27,571 nucleotides of DNA from NCBI GenBank assembly GCA_023390635.1, contig JAEWCM010000177.1:1-27571 (forward strand), given 5' to 3'. How positions within the stretch are numbered: position 1 is the first letter of the stretch; each line of letters opens with the position of its first letter. The stretch comes from Bacillota bacterium. GTDB taxonomy: Bacteria > Bacillota > Desulfitobacteriia > Desulfitobacteriales > Desulfitobacteriaceae. The notes beneath the pieces were generated by a model. The model was not told the DNA's origin. It did no database searches and saw only the letters and a program-made list of their open reading frames with translations. Positions 6,751 to 14,454 of this stretch are shown here, piece by piece. Position numbers and translations under genes: made by a program.

Positions 6751-7965
6751 TCATCCTCCCCATGAACTGAGCCAAATTGCTTTTAAGATTTCTCCCTGCC
6801 TTACCGGTCCGTGGTCAGCAGGAACATCCACCAGTAATTGACTTCCGATAAGGGTCCGCAAAACCCCTGATGTTTGGGACTGGTTAATGTCCGCCCAAAG
6901 TTCTCCATCTTTCCAAATTACTTTGGCCCGTAAAAAGCGACGCTGTCTCCCCCATTTCGCGAAATTCCCTTCAATTCTGACCGGAATCTCCTGAAGTTTC
7001 CATTCACTCCGCCCTGCATATTTTTGTAACGCAGGCCTTACCAGCAGTTCAAAAGTAGTCATGGCCGCCGCCGGATTTCCAGAAAGAGCAAAATACATTT
7101 GCTTTTCCCGATATCCCATAACGACCGGAGTTCCCGGTTTCAGGTTCACTTTCCAGAATAAAATCTCACAGCCAAGCATGGACAGAACCTCCGGCATCAG
7201 ATCATAATCACCCACGGAGGCTCCCCCTGTAGTAATCACCACATTCATTTCTTCAAATCGCTGCAGGGCAGCCATAGTATCCGGTAAATTATCCTGGACT
7301 ACGGGCAATATATGAACTTCACAGCCCAGGCCCTGGACAAGGCCTGCCAAAGTATAACTGTTACTATTGTAGATTTTTCCAGGTAATAGTCGGTCTCCAA
7401 GCTCCGCCAGCTCTGAACCGGTAGACAAAATTCCCACTTTGGGGCGTCGAAAAACAAGAACTTCCTTAATCCCTACCGAGGCTAGAAATCCTACGGCGGG
7501 AGGATTGAGAAGGCTTCCTCTTTCCAGTAGAAGTTCTCCTACCTCAATTTCTTCTCCCCTGGCTACAATATTCTCTCCAGGCAACACCGGTTTTTTTACT
7601 AGAACCATGCCATCCTTTTCCTCTGTGTCCTCTACCCTTACCACACAATTAGCTCCCGGAGGAATAGGGGCACCTGTAAAAATTTTCGCCGCTTCCCCCT
7701 CTTTAATCGTCCCGTCAGACCATGTCCCTGCCGGTATCTCACTGACTATCTGCAAAGATAAAGGAGCAGTATTTCCTACCTCTCCTCTGTAGGAATATCC
7801 GTCTAAGGGGGAACGGAAAAAAGGGGGGATCGGTAAGGGAGAATATAAATTTTCAGCCAGGACCCTGCCATAAGAAAAAGCCAGGGGGATTTTCTCCATT
7901 TCCAGGAATCCTATTCTTTCTTCAATTAAGCTCCTGGCCCGTTCTAATTCAATCATTGTTTCCAT
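6751..7965 (-). CDS. moeA: Molybdopterin molybdenumtransferase MoeA
   Basis: Inserts molybdate into adenylated molybdopterin to form active Moco; works as a dimer in the cytosol. The 404 residues match the normal length. Motifs in order: PPFFRSPLDGYSYR (family form PPFdnSamDGYA), IFTGAPIPPGANCVVRVED, VGILSTGSEL, GKIYNSNSYTLAGLV, TTGGASVGDYDLMPEVL, VNLKPGTPVVMGY and ALSGNPAAAMTTFELL. The start has GGAGGGTATAGA directly upstream of the ATG. It forms an operon with mobB. The gene starts about 90 bases after the fapA-like gene's terminator region, so its promoter must lie in a very short space or transcription reads through. Confidence 0.95.
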   Translation of the reverse strand: METMIELERARSLIEERIGFLEMEKIPLAFSYGRVLAENLYSPLPIPPFFRSPLDGYSYRGEVGNTAPLSLQIVSEIPAGTWSDGTIKEGEAAKIFTGAPIPPGANCVVRVEDTEEKDGMVLVKKPVLPGENIVARGEEIEVGELLLERGSLLNPPAVGFLASVGIKEVLVFRRPKVGILSTGSELAELGDRLLPGKIYNSNSYTLAGLVQGLGCEVHILPVVQDNLPDTMAALQRFEEMNVVITTGGASVGDYDLMPEVLSMLGCEILFWKVNLKPGTPVVMGYREKQMYFALSGNPAAAMTTFELLVRPALQKYAGRSEWKLQEIPVRIEGNFAKWGRQRRFLRAKVIWKDGELWADINQSQTSGVLRTLIGSQLLVDVPADHGPVRQGEILKAIWLSSWGG

Positions 7966-7994
7966 TCTATACCCTCCACTGTAATTGCTATAAA

Positions 7995-8052
7995 CTTAAC
8001 AAAAAGAACCTCCCTATCTTACCTGCAATATTCAGTAAGAAAAGAAGGTTCT
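7995..8052 (-). terminator. Rho-independent terminator after the fapA-like gene
   Basis: On the minus strand AGAACCT (8046-8052) pairs with AGGTTCT (8005-8011). An inner stem pairs 8035-8040 with 8017-8022. The hairpin is followed by TTTTTGTT. It lies 32 bases after the stop codon of the DUF342 gene and before moeA. Confidence 0.75.
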
Positions 8053-8083
8053 GCTCATTGATCTTCACCGCCTTAGCCTCAAA

Positions 8084-10063
8084 TCAACCTTTTAATTTAT
8101 CAACCTGTACAATACCCCGCTCCCTGTAAATCTCAAGCTTTTTGGCAGGTTCCTCAATCAAAATGATCTCTTTATCTACAACAACTGTTACATTAGGATG
8201 GCAGTATTCCGCTTCTAAACGGTTTGAACCCTTCATCTGGACATGGGTTTTACTTACTCCTGCTCCACCTAACTCTTTAATTCTGATATTGCCTCCTGAA
8301 TAGAGCTTGCCTCCTCGACACACGCCTTCAATAATAATATCACTTTCAGCACGAATAATCGAATTATAGACTCCCTTTTGACACTCAAAAGCCCCACCGC
8401 ATTGAATCTCCGCACCTTGAGCATATCCTATGTAGCAATCCAGTTTTTCCGGCATTTCCAGCGCCATGGTGTCTACAAACTCAGCCAGGTCCTGACTCGC
8501 TTTTGTAAGAAAAGGCAAAGCCTGCAAATCTAACGGTCCCAATCCGGCTAGAAAATGGGCAGCTGTCCGCACTGGCGCCATTAAATTGCTGTTTACCAGC
8601 TCATCCTTATTATTTTCCAAAAAGGTTTGGGTTCTCAAAGCCAGTTTAGGTAAATCGAAAAACTGTTTCTCAATGACCAGCTTCAGGCATTGTCCCGGTT
8701 TAATGTTAGATTTAGCAGCAGAAGGCAATACTGAGGCCGTCTGTTGAAGACAAAGCAAAAGTTGTGCATTGAGCTCGCTCAAGAGACGCATCATTTCTGA
8801 ACGGACCACAAACTTCTCACCAACAACAATTTTTCCGCCCAATACATTGTTATAGATTTTCAGTCCATTTTCCGCTCTGATTTCTGCATGAGATACAGAA
8901 CCGTTAATCTCCACCTTGCCGCCGGCAAAAACGTGAAAGCTGTCCTGGACGTTACCGTGAATCACTACATCACCGCTGAAATCCACACTGCCTGTTTCTA
9001 AATCGACATCCCTGTTCAAAGCATATACATTTTCTACCATGTAGGTATATTCATCAATCTTGATAGGATGCCCCCCTACAGCAGCTGTCAAGACATTCCC
9101 ATCTTCTGATAGATTAACATTTTTCTTGCCCTTAAGCTTGAAGTCCTTGAAGTTACCTGCGGGGATCTCCTTTCCAAGTACATTTTTACCTGGAGTCCCA
9201 GTTACCCCGGGAATTTTACGGACTAATACATCTCCTTCATTGACTAGCTGAATTTTAGAAGCAAAAAAGTCAATCCGGTCCTTTTGATCCTGGTCTTCCT
9301 TAGCAATACCCACGAAGCTTTCCAGTTTCGGCGCTACAGGAGGAACAGGCATGGTGGCCTGAGCTACGATCATTTCTTTGTAGCCTTCAACTAAAAGGAC
9401 CTTCTCCCATAAATCAGGTACGATACCGTGAACAATACCGGCGGTCCGCAAATCTTCCTCCAAACGTTGCTTATCCCAGACTTCACCCCAAGGAGCAGTC
9501 TTTACTTTTTTTATATGTTCAGGTAAAAACAAGCGATAGTTAGAAGAAATTTGTTCCGGTAAAGTATATTTTATGCCCGGCCGATTTTCTACCTTGGCCC
9601 CGGCTGAAAGTCCTTGCATTTTAATCTCCAAAGTCCATCTTCGGCAACCTGGGTTGTTATAAGGAGAAAACTCCACTTCTTCTCCGGGAGTAACAGCAAA
9701 AGGAGCTTGCTGTACAACACCACCCCTTTTGGTTTCACCATGCTCCGGGCTGGGTACTACCAAACTGATGCCATCACCAACGATAATTGCATAACCTTCA
9801 CCTTTTGCTCTTACTTCAGTTGTGCAGTTCAATTTCATCTCAGGATTATCATTGATCAGGCTGAATTCCTCAGTTGATTCATCACTAGCTGTTAAAGCAG
9901 CGGCAACTTCTTGCCAGCTTACCCGCACTTTCCATGACCGTGAAAAGAAGCTTGGTTTCTCCAGCACCTCAAGTTCCAGTTCTTCCGGCTGTAATGCCAA
10001 CTTCTCCGCCCATAGGCTGCGTATTTCATCCAAGGACTTACCTTGAGCAATTTCTTCCGGCAC
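8084..10063 (-). CDS. FapA family / DUF342 domain protein
   Basis: Large soluble protein, 659 residues from the preferred start, of the FapA (flagellar assembly protein A, DUF342) family. The N-terminus (AQGKSLDEIRSLWAEKLALQ...) resembles a Jag-N module. The core from about residue 200 onward carries beta-helix-like repeats, with PGVTGTPGKNVLGKEIPAG (typical DUF342 entry) and repeated IHGNVQDSFHVFAGGKVEIN and IRAENGLKIYNNVLGG blocks. A helical segment interrupts the helix at about 425-525, then GAEIQCGGAFECQKG and IIIEGVCRGGKLYSGGNIRI follow. I start it at GTG 10063, where GGGGGGA sits 8 bases upstream; a TTG at 10084 would place this ribosome site inside the gene. It is outside the flagellar operon, following an LCP gene, so the exact role is open. 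Confidence 0.85.
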   Translation of the reverse strand: MPEEIAQGKSLDEIRSLWAEKLALQPEELELEVLEKPSFFSRSWKVRVSWQEVAAALTASDESTEEFSLINDNPEMKLNCTTEVRAKGEGYAIIVGDGISLVVPSPEHGETKRGGVVQQAPFAVTPGEEVEFSPYNNPGCRRWTLEIKMQGLSAGAKVENRPGIKYTLPEQISSNYRLFLPEHIKKVKTAPWGEVWDKQRLEEDLRTAGIVHGIVPDLWEKVLLVEGYKEMIVAQATMPVPPVAPKLESFVGIAKEDQDQKDRIDFFASKIQLVNEGDVLVRKIPGVTGTPGKNVLGKEIPAGNFKDFKLKGKKNVNLSEDGNVLTAAVGGHPIKIDEYTYMVENVYALNRDVDLETGSVDFSGDVVIHGNVQDSFHVFAGGKVEINGSVSHAEIRAENGLKIYNNVLGGKIVVGEKFVVRSEMMRLLSELNAQLLLCLQQTASVLPSAAKSNIKPGQCLKLVIEKQFFDLPKLALRTQTFLENNKDELVNSNLMAPVRTAAHFLAGLGPLDLQALPFLTKASQDLAEFVDTMALEMPEKLDCYIGYAQGAEIQCGGAFECQKGVYNSIIRAESDIIIEGVCRGGKLYSGGNIRIKELGGAGVSKTHVQMKGSNRLEAEYCHPNVTVVVDKEIILIEEPAKKLEIYRERGIVQVDKLKG

Positions 10064-10140
10064 GAAACATCCCCCCACTCTCAACCATATACGGAAATTC
10101 CTTACCCTTTCAATATAACAGAATTTTTCTATAAATAACC

Positions 10141-10154
10141 AGGACCAAAGTCCT
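10141..10154. repeat. Palindrome AGGACCAAAGTCCT, copy 2
   Basis: Arms AGGAC / GTCCT around CAAA, about 80 bases upstream of the fapA-like GTG start and 30 bases after the LCP stop. It matches the palindrome at 4628-4641 at 13 of 14 positions when the opposite strand is read. A regulator-binding site upstream of the fapA-like gene is possible. Confidence 0.5.
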
Positions 10155-10183
10155 ATTTTTACATATTATTCAGTTTCTTTTAT

Positions 10184-11470
10184 CTACTGTTTCAATTCAG
10201 TTTTACCTTCTGTCCCTTTCCCACCATTACTGGGTTCGACATCAGAAGATTCATTTCCTGCATTATCTTCGGGAAGAATTATCTCTTCACCAGAAGAATT
10301 GGAAGGGTTAGACGCTGCAGGTGTTTCGGGAACTATAGGGGAAGAAGGCTGAACTTCTTGCCCAGTGCCCGTACTTCCGTTACTCTCTGTAACCGTTCCA
10401 TTTGAAGCATCTTTTGGCTTATAAGCATTCTGCCCGTTCGAATTCTGCTCAATATTATTAGGAACCGTCTGATTGGTTTCTTGACCGGAATTGTCCGTAC
10501 CGTCATAGTGGATAATGTCTTCTGTCGTAATGCCCATTAATAAGTCTTTAACGGTCTTTTTTGTTTCCTCCGGATCAACTTCCCAGTAGCTTAATCCTTT
10601 GATTGTCACAAATTTGCCAGGTAAAGTCTGGCTTATCATATTGGATTGATCAAAGCCTACTACCACTTGAGCTAATTTGAGCGTATCGGCTAATGAAATA
10701 TTGCTCTCTACCGCATCACGAAATTTTGGTATCAAGGTCGGAATTTTGGGTACTGTACTCACCTGCAGCAATTCCTTGGCTACTGCCTTAAGTACTGCCT
10801 GCTGCCGTGCCGTCCGGGAAATATCTGCCAGAGCATCGTAGCGGAAGCGGGCATATTGAAGTGCCTTCGAGCCGTCTAAACGCTGTATTCCTTTTTTCAA
10901 ATTAATAATTCCGTCAGTTTTATCTCCTGTCTCATAGTACATGTTTTTTTCCACATTAATGGTCACGCCGCCAAGCGCATCAATGATTTCTTTAAATCCT
11001 TCGAAATTAGTAAGGACATAGCCGGATACCGGTAATCCCGTTAAGTCGGATACGGTTTGCTGCAAAGCCACCGGCCCTTCTGCGCCCGCAATAGAGTTAA
11101 TTTTTATGGTATTGCCCTTTTTGTCCTCCACTTTCGTGTCCCGTGGTATTGACAAAAGGCTGATCCTTTTATTTTCCGTATCAATCGTCACCAAAATAAT
11201 ACTGTCTGTATTATACGCCGTCTCTTTTTCTCTCTGATCCGCACCCAAAAGTAGAATACTAACCCGGCCCTTGAGCTCAGCTGAACTCATATTCGAATTC
11301 TTAGGAACAGTGACCGCCGCCTTGCCGCTGAAAATTTCATTCCAGGCATACCAGCCATAGGCCGCACCGCCAATGATCAGCACTGCTAAAATACTAATCA
11401 CGGTTATCCCTATCTTTTTGCGGCGTGACCACTGTTTTTTTCTTGTCCTCGAATGCTCAATTGAGCCCAT
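10184..11470 (-). CDS. LytR-CpsA-Psr (LCP) family cell-wall ligase
   Basis: Membrane-anchored enzyme that transfers undecaprenyl-linked glycopolymers (such as teichoic acid or capsule) to peptidoglycan outside the cell. The 428 residues start with a basic cytoplasmic stretch and one membrane helix (about 20-41). The LCP domain runs from about 75 to 305: SILLLGADQREKETAYNTDS, LLSIPRDTKVED, GGVTINVEKNMYYETG, and LDGSKALQYARFRYDALADI with the conserved arginines. The last ~105 residues are a Ser/Asn/Thr/Pro/Glu-rich disordered tail with no known domain. The ATG at 11470 has AGAGGAT upstream and is preferred over one 10 codons earlier. It follows bshC by 67 bases and probably shares its transcript. 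Confidence 0.92.
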   Translation of the reverse strand: MGSIEHSRTRKKQWSRRKKIGITVISILAVLIIGGAAYGWYAWNEIFSGKAAVTVPKNSNMSSAELKGRVSILLLGADQREKETAYNTDSIILVTIDTENKRISLLSIPRDTKVEDKKGNTIKINSIAGAEGPVALQQTVSDLTGLPVSGYVLTNFEGFKEIIDALGGVTINVEKNMYYETGDKTDGIINLKKGIQRLDGSKALQYARFRYDALADISRTARQQAVLKAVAKELLQVSTVPKIPTLIPKFRDAVESNISLADTLKLAQVVVGFDQSNMISQTLPGKFVTIKGLSYWEVDPEETKKTVKDLLMGITTEDIIHYDGTDNSGQETNQTVPNNIEQNSNGQNAYKPKDASNGTVTESNGSTGTGQEVQPSSPIVPETPAASNPSNSSGEEIILPEDNAGNESSDVEPSNGGKGTEGKTELKQ

Positions 11471-11537
11471 AAGTTCACATCCTCTCTTGATCCTGATCAA
11501 TTTAAGGAGAAGAAAATAAAGCTACCTCCCGCGGCTT

Positions 11538-13118
11538 TCACAGGAGCGTTATTTGTTCTTTAAATTCTGAGTCTAACGGCAACTCACAAATTTGATCAAT
11601 CCAGGAGCGCCCATAACGCGCATAGAAGCTTAAAGGATTCAACACCCGCTCTTGACGATTACCATTAGGCAAAATCCCTTCTTCCAACTGCGTCCAGTGT
11701 TTCAAAACACTATCACTCTGTTTTCTCTGAGCCTGCCATATCTTTTTCTCCAAATATTGAATTTGAATCTCTATTTTTTCCTGATTTTGGACAATCCATT
11801 CCTCTGCCTGAGGATGAAGTTCTGACAAAGGTTCAAGTTCACGGTAAGCTTCTCCGACCTGACGACGCAAATCGGTAAAGCGATCATCAATCTTCAAAGT
11901 ATCCAATTCTTTTAACCGTTTCTCCCTCCGCTCTGAAAGTCCGGCATAGACTTCTCTCAGCTCTATTTTCTCATTCTCCATAGTTTTCTCCCATCCTGCA
12001 GTAATCAGCACTGCTGATAAGCGGGGATATACGATAGGCATACGATAGCCCAAAGTTTCGAAAACACCCCCGAGCTGAGCCCAGTAATTCATTTCACCCG
12101 GACCTGCCACATAAGCCAAGGTAGGGAGAAGAAATTCCTGCACGACAGGACGAGTCACTACATTAGGAGAAAAGCGCTGAGGAGCTTTATCCAAAAGATC
12201 ACTCACTTTACTCAGGTCCCAGAATTCCTCCCGTCCCCGCAGATAAAAACCCCTCTCTTCACAGAGAATCGCCCTCCGCTCCGGTACAGACAAAAAGAGG
12301 TTTACTTCTCCTCCCGTCAACTGAATCTGGGCCTTTCCTCCTGCTTTTTCCCATTGAGCGGTCCGCTCACTTAAAGCCAATCTAATCTCCTGATGATGAT
12401 TAAGCACACCAATATAGCATTCCTGAGCGAGTGTTTTTATTTCCGGTAAAAGAGGATTGAAAAAAATCAGCCCCTTGTCTCCTAGTAGCCATTGAAAAAC
12501 TAAGGTGAACCATTCACCCAAATTTGCAGATTTATTTGTCAGTCCTTCCAAATCGTTCATAATCTCCAGACGAAATTCCGTGTCCGGTAAAACTTGCTCC
12601 AGTTGAACTGACATTTCCGCCCAGTCAGGTACAGGTAAACTTCCTACCGAAAGGCCCCCTCCCTGACCAGGCATACTACAAGACACAGACTTTCCTTGTC
12701 GGTCTAAAAACCAGGCAGTCTGGATCTCTGCCCAGTCATGATCCTCTCCTGCTACCCAGAAAACAGGAACCACCGGACGCTTCAGCGCCTCACTCTGTTC
12801 CTTGGCCAGGTTAACGGCAGTGATAGCTTTATACAGAGTGTAAAGCGGACCGGTGAAAACTCCCACCTGCTGTCCTGTAACCACTGCTAAAGTATGTTCT
12901 TCACCAAGTTTAGCAATATTTTTTAATGTTATTTCCCCTGCTCCTAAACGCAGATGCTCTTTTTTTAATATTTCTACCAAATTTTTTCGGGCATATCGGC
13001 CCTTCTCGAGCCATTCAGCCCTCTTAGCAAAGCTCGTCTGGCTGCCAGGATTTCCTGCCGGGAAAAAGAGTTCTCCCAACTCAGGAACTTTCCATATATT
13101 ATTTAATAAATCATTCAT
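11538..13118 (-). CDS. bshC: Putative cysteine ligase BshC (bacillithiol synthesis)
   Basis: Last step of bacillithiol synthesis, addition of cysteine to GlcN-malate. The 526 residues match the family (about 530-540). The N-terminal half has the signature VVTGQQVGVFTGPLYTLYKA (79-98), a nucleotide-binding like fold, then VFWVAGEDHDWAEIQ and FSPNVVTRPVVQEFLLPTLAYVAGPGEMNYWAQL. A long charged coiled coil lies at about 375-470, typical of BshC dimers. The C-terminus has RQERVLNPLSFYARYG. The start at 13118 is set by GGAGGA 7 bases upstream. It is about 9 kb from bshA-bshB1 and heads a unit with the LCP gene. A possible sigma-28-like promoter lies upstream (13166-13193). Confidence 0.95.
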   Translation of the reverse strand: MNDLLNNIWKVPELGELFFPAGNPGSQTSFAKRAEWLEKGRYARKNLVEILKKEHLRLGAGEITLKNIAKLGEEHTLAVVTGQQVGVFTGPLYTLYKAITAVNLAKEQSEALKRPVVPVFWVAGEDHDWAEIQTAWFLDRQGKSVSCSMPGQGGGLSVGSLPVPDWAEMSVQLEQVLPDTEFRLEIMNDLEGLTNKSANLGEWFTLVFQWLLGDKGLIFFNPLLPEIKTLAQECYIGVLNHHQEIRLALSERTAQWEKAGGKAQIQLTGGEVNLFLSVPERRAILCEERGFYLRGREEFWDLSKVSDLLDKAPQRFSPNVVTRPVVQEFLLPTLAYVAGPGEMNYWAQLGGVFETLGYRMPIVYPRLSAVLITAGWEKTMENEKIELREVYAGLSERREKRLKELDTLKIDDRFTDLRRQVGEAYRELEPLSELHPQAEEWIVQNQEKIEIQIQYLEKKIWQAQRKQSDSVLKHWTQLEEGILPNGNRQERVLNPLSFYARYGRSWIDQICELPLDSEFKEQITLL

Positions 13119-13165
13119 TCTCTCTTCCTCCGCCCATTTCACGCATCTTATATTTTATCATCTTA

Positions 13166-13193
13166 TCATCGGAAAAACCAAACCGCAATTTTA
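13166..13193 (-). promoter_or_regulatory. Candidate sigma-D/sigma-28-like promoter upstream of bshC
   Basis: On the minus strand TAAA (13190-13193), a 16-base spacer and TCCGATGA (13166-13173) resemble the motility sigma consensus TAAA-N14-16-GCCGATAT. Overlapping sigma-A-like boxes also exist (TTGCGG, 17 bases, TAAGAT). The call is weak, because the -10 box has mismatches at key ends. Confidence 0.3.
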
Positions 13194-13253
13194 CCAAAAA
13201 CAAATACCTATCTCGACCTTTTAATCCTTGTCAGCCCCCATCCTTTTTAGGAT

Positions 13254-13260
13254 TTCGACA
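13254..13260 (-). promoter_or_regulatory. Possible Spo0A box (TGTCGAA)
   Basis: The minus strand reads TGTCGAA followed by A, matching the 0A-box core. It lies in the intergenic region between divergent bshC and the Gin-like gene, 56 bases before the latter's ATG. A 7-base match can occur by chance; its position before a sporulation-type gene is what makes it worth noting. Confidence 0.35.
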
Positions 13261-13315
13261 GAGCGAATGTCTTATGATAGGTGAGCAGCACAATATTTGA
13301 ACAGGGGGAACCTTA

Positions 13316-13498
13316 ATGACGACAAACAATCGAAATGATCTTAACGGCAAAAAAGAAAGTAATATCATTTTTTTGCATGACAAAAAAAATGAAACCTGCA
13401 TTTTCTGCGGGCAAAAAGTCCATGTTGAATCATTTAAAGGAAAACCGATATGCAGCCAGTGCCGTCAAACCATTCCGGCACTATTCTCCTACGGTTGA
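13316..13498 (+). CDS. Gin/CsfB-like protein (putative inhibitor of sigma-G)
   Basis: Small protein of 60 residues with a Cys4 zinc-finger pattern: CIFCGQKVHVESFKGKPICSQC (two CxxC pairs, 15 residues between them) followed by RQTIPALF. Gin (CsfB) proteins of spore formers have the same layout, C-x2-C...FICxxC followed by a short helix, and hold the late forespore sigma factor SigG inactive until engulfment ends. The N-terminal 25 residues are polar and poorly conserved-looking. AGGGGGAA gives a good ribosome site 5 bases before the ATG. It is a single plus-strand gene divergent from bshC. If it is Gin, transcription by SigF is expected; GAATG...CACAATA at 13265-13295 is a possible but imperfect forespore promoter. 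Family call moderate because the protein is short. Confidence 0.65.
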   Translation: MTTNNRNDLNGKKESNIIFLHDKKNETCIFCGQKVHVESFKGKPICSQCRQTIPALFSYG

Positions 13499-13541
13499 AA
13501 TAGCAATCTAATACTTAAAAAAATCAATTAGGATATATAAG

Positions 13542-13569
13542 GCAGGGGCCGTTGAACAACGGCCCCTGC
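13542..13569. terminator. Strong hairpin between the convergent Gin-like gene and mecA
   Basis: A perfect 13-bp GC-rich stem (13542-13554 with 13557-13569) with a 2-base apex (a 4-base loop in practice). It lies 43 bases after the Gin-like stop and 4 bases after the mecA-family stop, so it can serve both converging genes. Neither side has a long T-tract (CCTTATATAT on the minus strand). Confidence 0.65.
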
Positions 13570-13573
13570 TGGA

Positions 13574-14341
13574 TTATGCCAAATCTGTATTGTCCTGTAC
13601 CTTCTGATTCCCTTGCAGGGAATCAATCGTCTTCTTTTTGGCTCGTGGCTTCTTGATCGAAGCTTTGCTCTCCTCTTGGGGCTTTTTTTCTCCCAGCAAA
13701 TCCTTCTGAACCGATTCTGTCATTGTCAAAGTCTGTCCTGACTCCGTCTTTTCAACCTTCCGTTTCAGAAAGAATTCTCCCAGCATCTCCACTGCTTTTT
13801 CCTTGCTTATTACCTTACCATGCTCATCTAAGAATGCTTTCGAAGTATTGACAAGTTCCCCGTATTCGTCCAAAATACTCTCCGCTATCTGGCGTTTTTT
13901 TCCGCTGCCCATTCTCTGCAAAGTCAGAAAATATTCTCCGGATAATTCATACAAGGAAGAGTGCAATTGGGGAAATTGCGGCAACAGAGCCGTTGCTGCC
14001 AGCACGTCTTCAAAATCAGCAAAAGCATATACCCATTCACGAATCCGGTTCCGGGCAGGTTGCTTTTTCTCCTTCTCCTTCACCAAACCGTCAAATTGCT
14101 CTTCTTGCTTCATCACAGTAATTACAAATTCATCATTAGAAGAAACGGTTGCTTGAATCCAAAAAGGTTGATCCAAATTGAATTCCACTTCCTCCCGAGC
14201 CTGAGCGATTAGCTCCCAAAACAATTGCTCGGTCTTAGAGGTGCGCTGAAATAAATCTGTCATCGTGATATCTCGATCAGCAAGCTCAGTGAAGGAGATA
14301 AAGATGCGGACCATGTGTTCATTAACTTTTTGAATACGCAT
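13574..14341 (-). CDS. mecA: MecA-family adaptor protein
   Basis: Adaptor that delivers proteins to the ClpC AAA+ protease; in Bacillus it controls ComK and Spo0A. The N-terminus MRIQKVNEHMVRIFISFTEL is the family hallmark, followed by DLFQRTSKTEQLFWELIAQA. The C-terminal ClpC-binding region appears at about 105-160 (REWVYAFADFEDVLAATALL, then SSLYELSGEYFLTL). Usual length is about 200-230 residues; here the protein is 255 with a charged tail from about 205 (SIKKPRAKKKTIDSLQ...) that has no known counterpart. The start has GGAAAGGAGAGATG upstream. The palindrome CCAATTAATTGG (14380-14391) lies between the gene and a possible promoter. The family is clear; targets are unknown. Confidence 0.85.
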   Translation of the reverse strand: MRIQKVNEHMVRIFISFTELADRDITMTDLFQRTSKTEQLFWELIAQAREEVEFNLDQPFWIQATVSSNDEFVITVMKQEEQFDGLVKEKEKKQPARNRIREWVYAFADFEDVLAATALLPQFPQLHSSLYELSGEYFLTLQRMGSGKKRQIAESILDEYGELVNTSKAFLDEHGKVISKEKAVEMLGEFFLKRKVEKTESGQTLTMTESVQKDLLGEKKPQEESKASIKKPRAKKKTIDSLQGNQKVQDNTDLA

Positions 14342-14379
14342 AAATCATCTCTCCTTTCCGCATCTGCTTTTTCCTATCG

Positions 14380-14391
14380 CCAATTAATTGG
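14380..14391. repeat. 12-bp palindrome CCAATTAATTGG upstream of mecA
   Basis: A perfect palindrome 39 bases ahead of the mecA-family ATG, just downstream of AT-rich TATGATATGATAG on the minus strand, which could be a -10 region. Its place suggests an operator, but no known regulator is assigned. Confidence 0.35.
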
Positions 14392-14454
14392 TACTATCAT
14401 ATCATATTCATAGTAAATTGGAATACGCCAATAGATATGAGGAAAAAACATCCA

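Noticed and set aside
7439..7792. 117-aa plus-strand frame inside moeA
   Set aside because: Antisense to conserved MoeA motifs, without a ribosome site.
8084..10063. Repeated segments in the fapA-like protein as tandem DNA repeats
   Set aside because: The repeats are diverged beta-helix turns at protein level; the DNA is not repeated.
10141..10154. Palindrome as terminator of the LCP gene
   Set aside because: It is not followed by a T-tract on the minus strand (GGTTATTTATAG) and its stem is only 5 bp.
12853..13224. Plus-strand 123-aa reading frame
   Set aside because: It lies opposite bshC, has no ribosome site, and its composition is that of an antisense shadow.
13255..13278. TCGACA and TATGAT as a sigma-A promoter for the Gin-like gene
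   Set aside because: Only 12 bases separate the boxes; sigma-A needs about 16-18.
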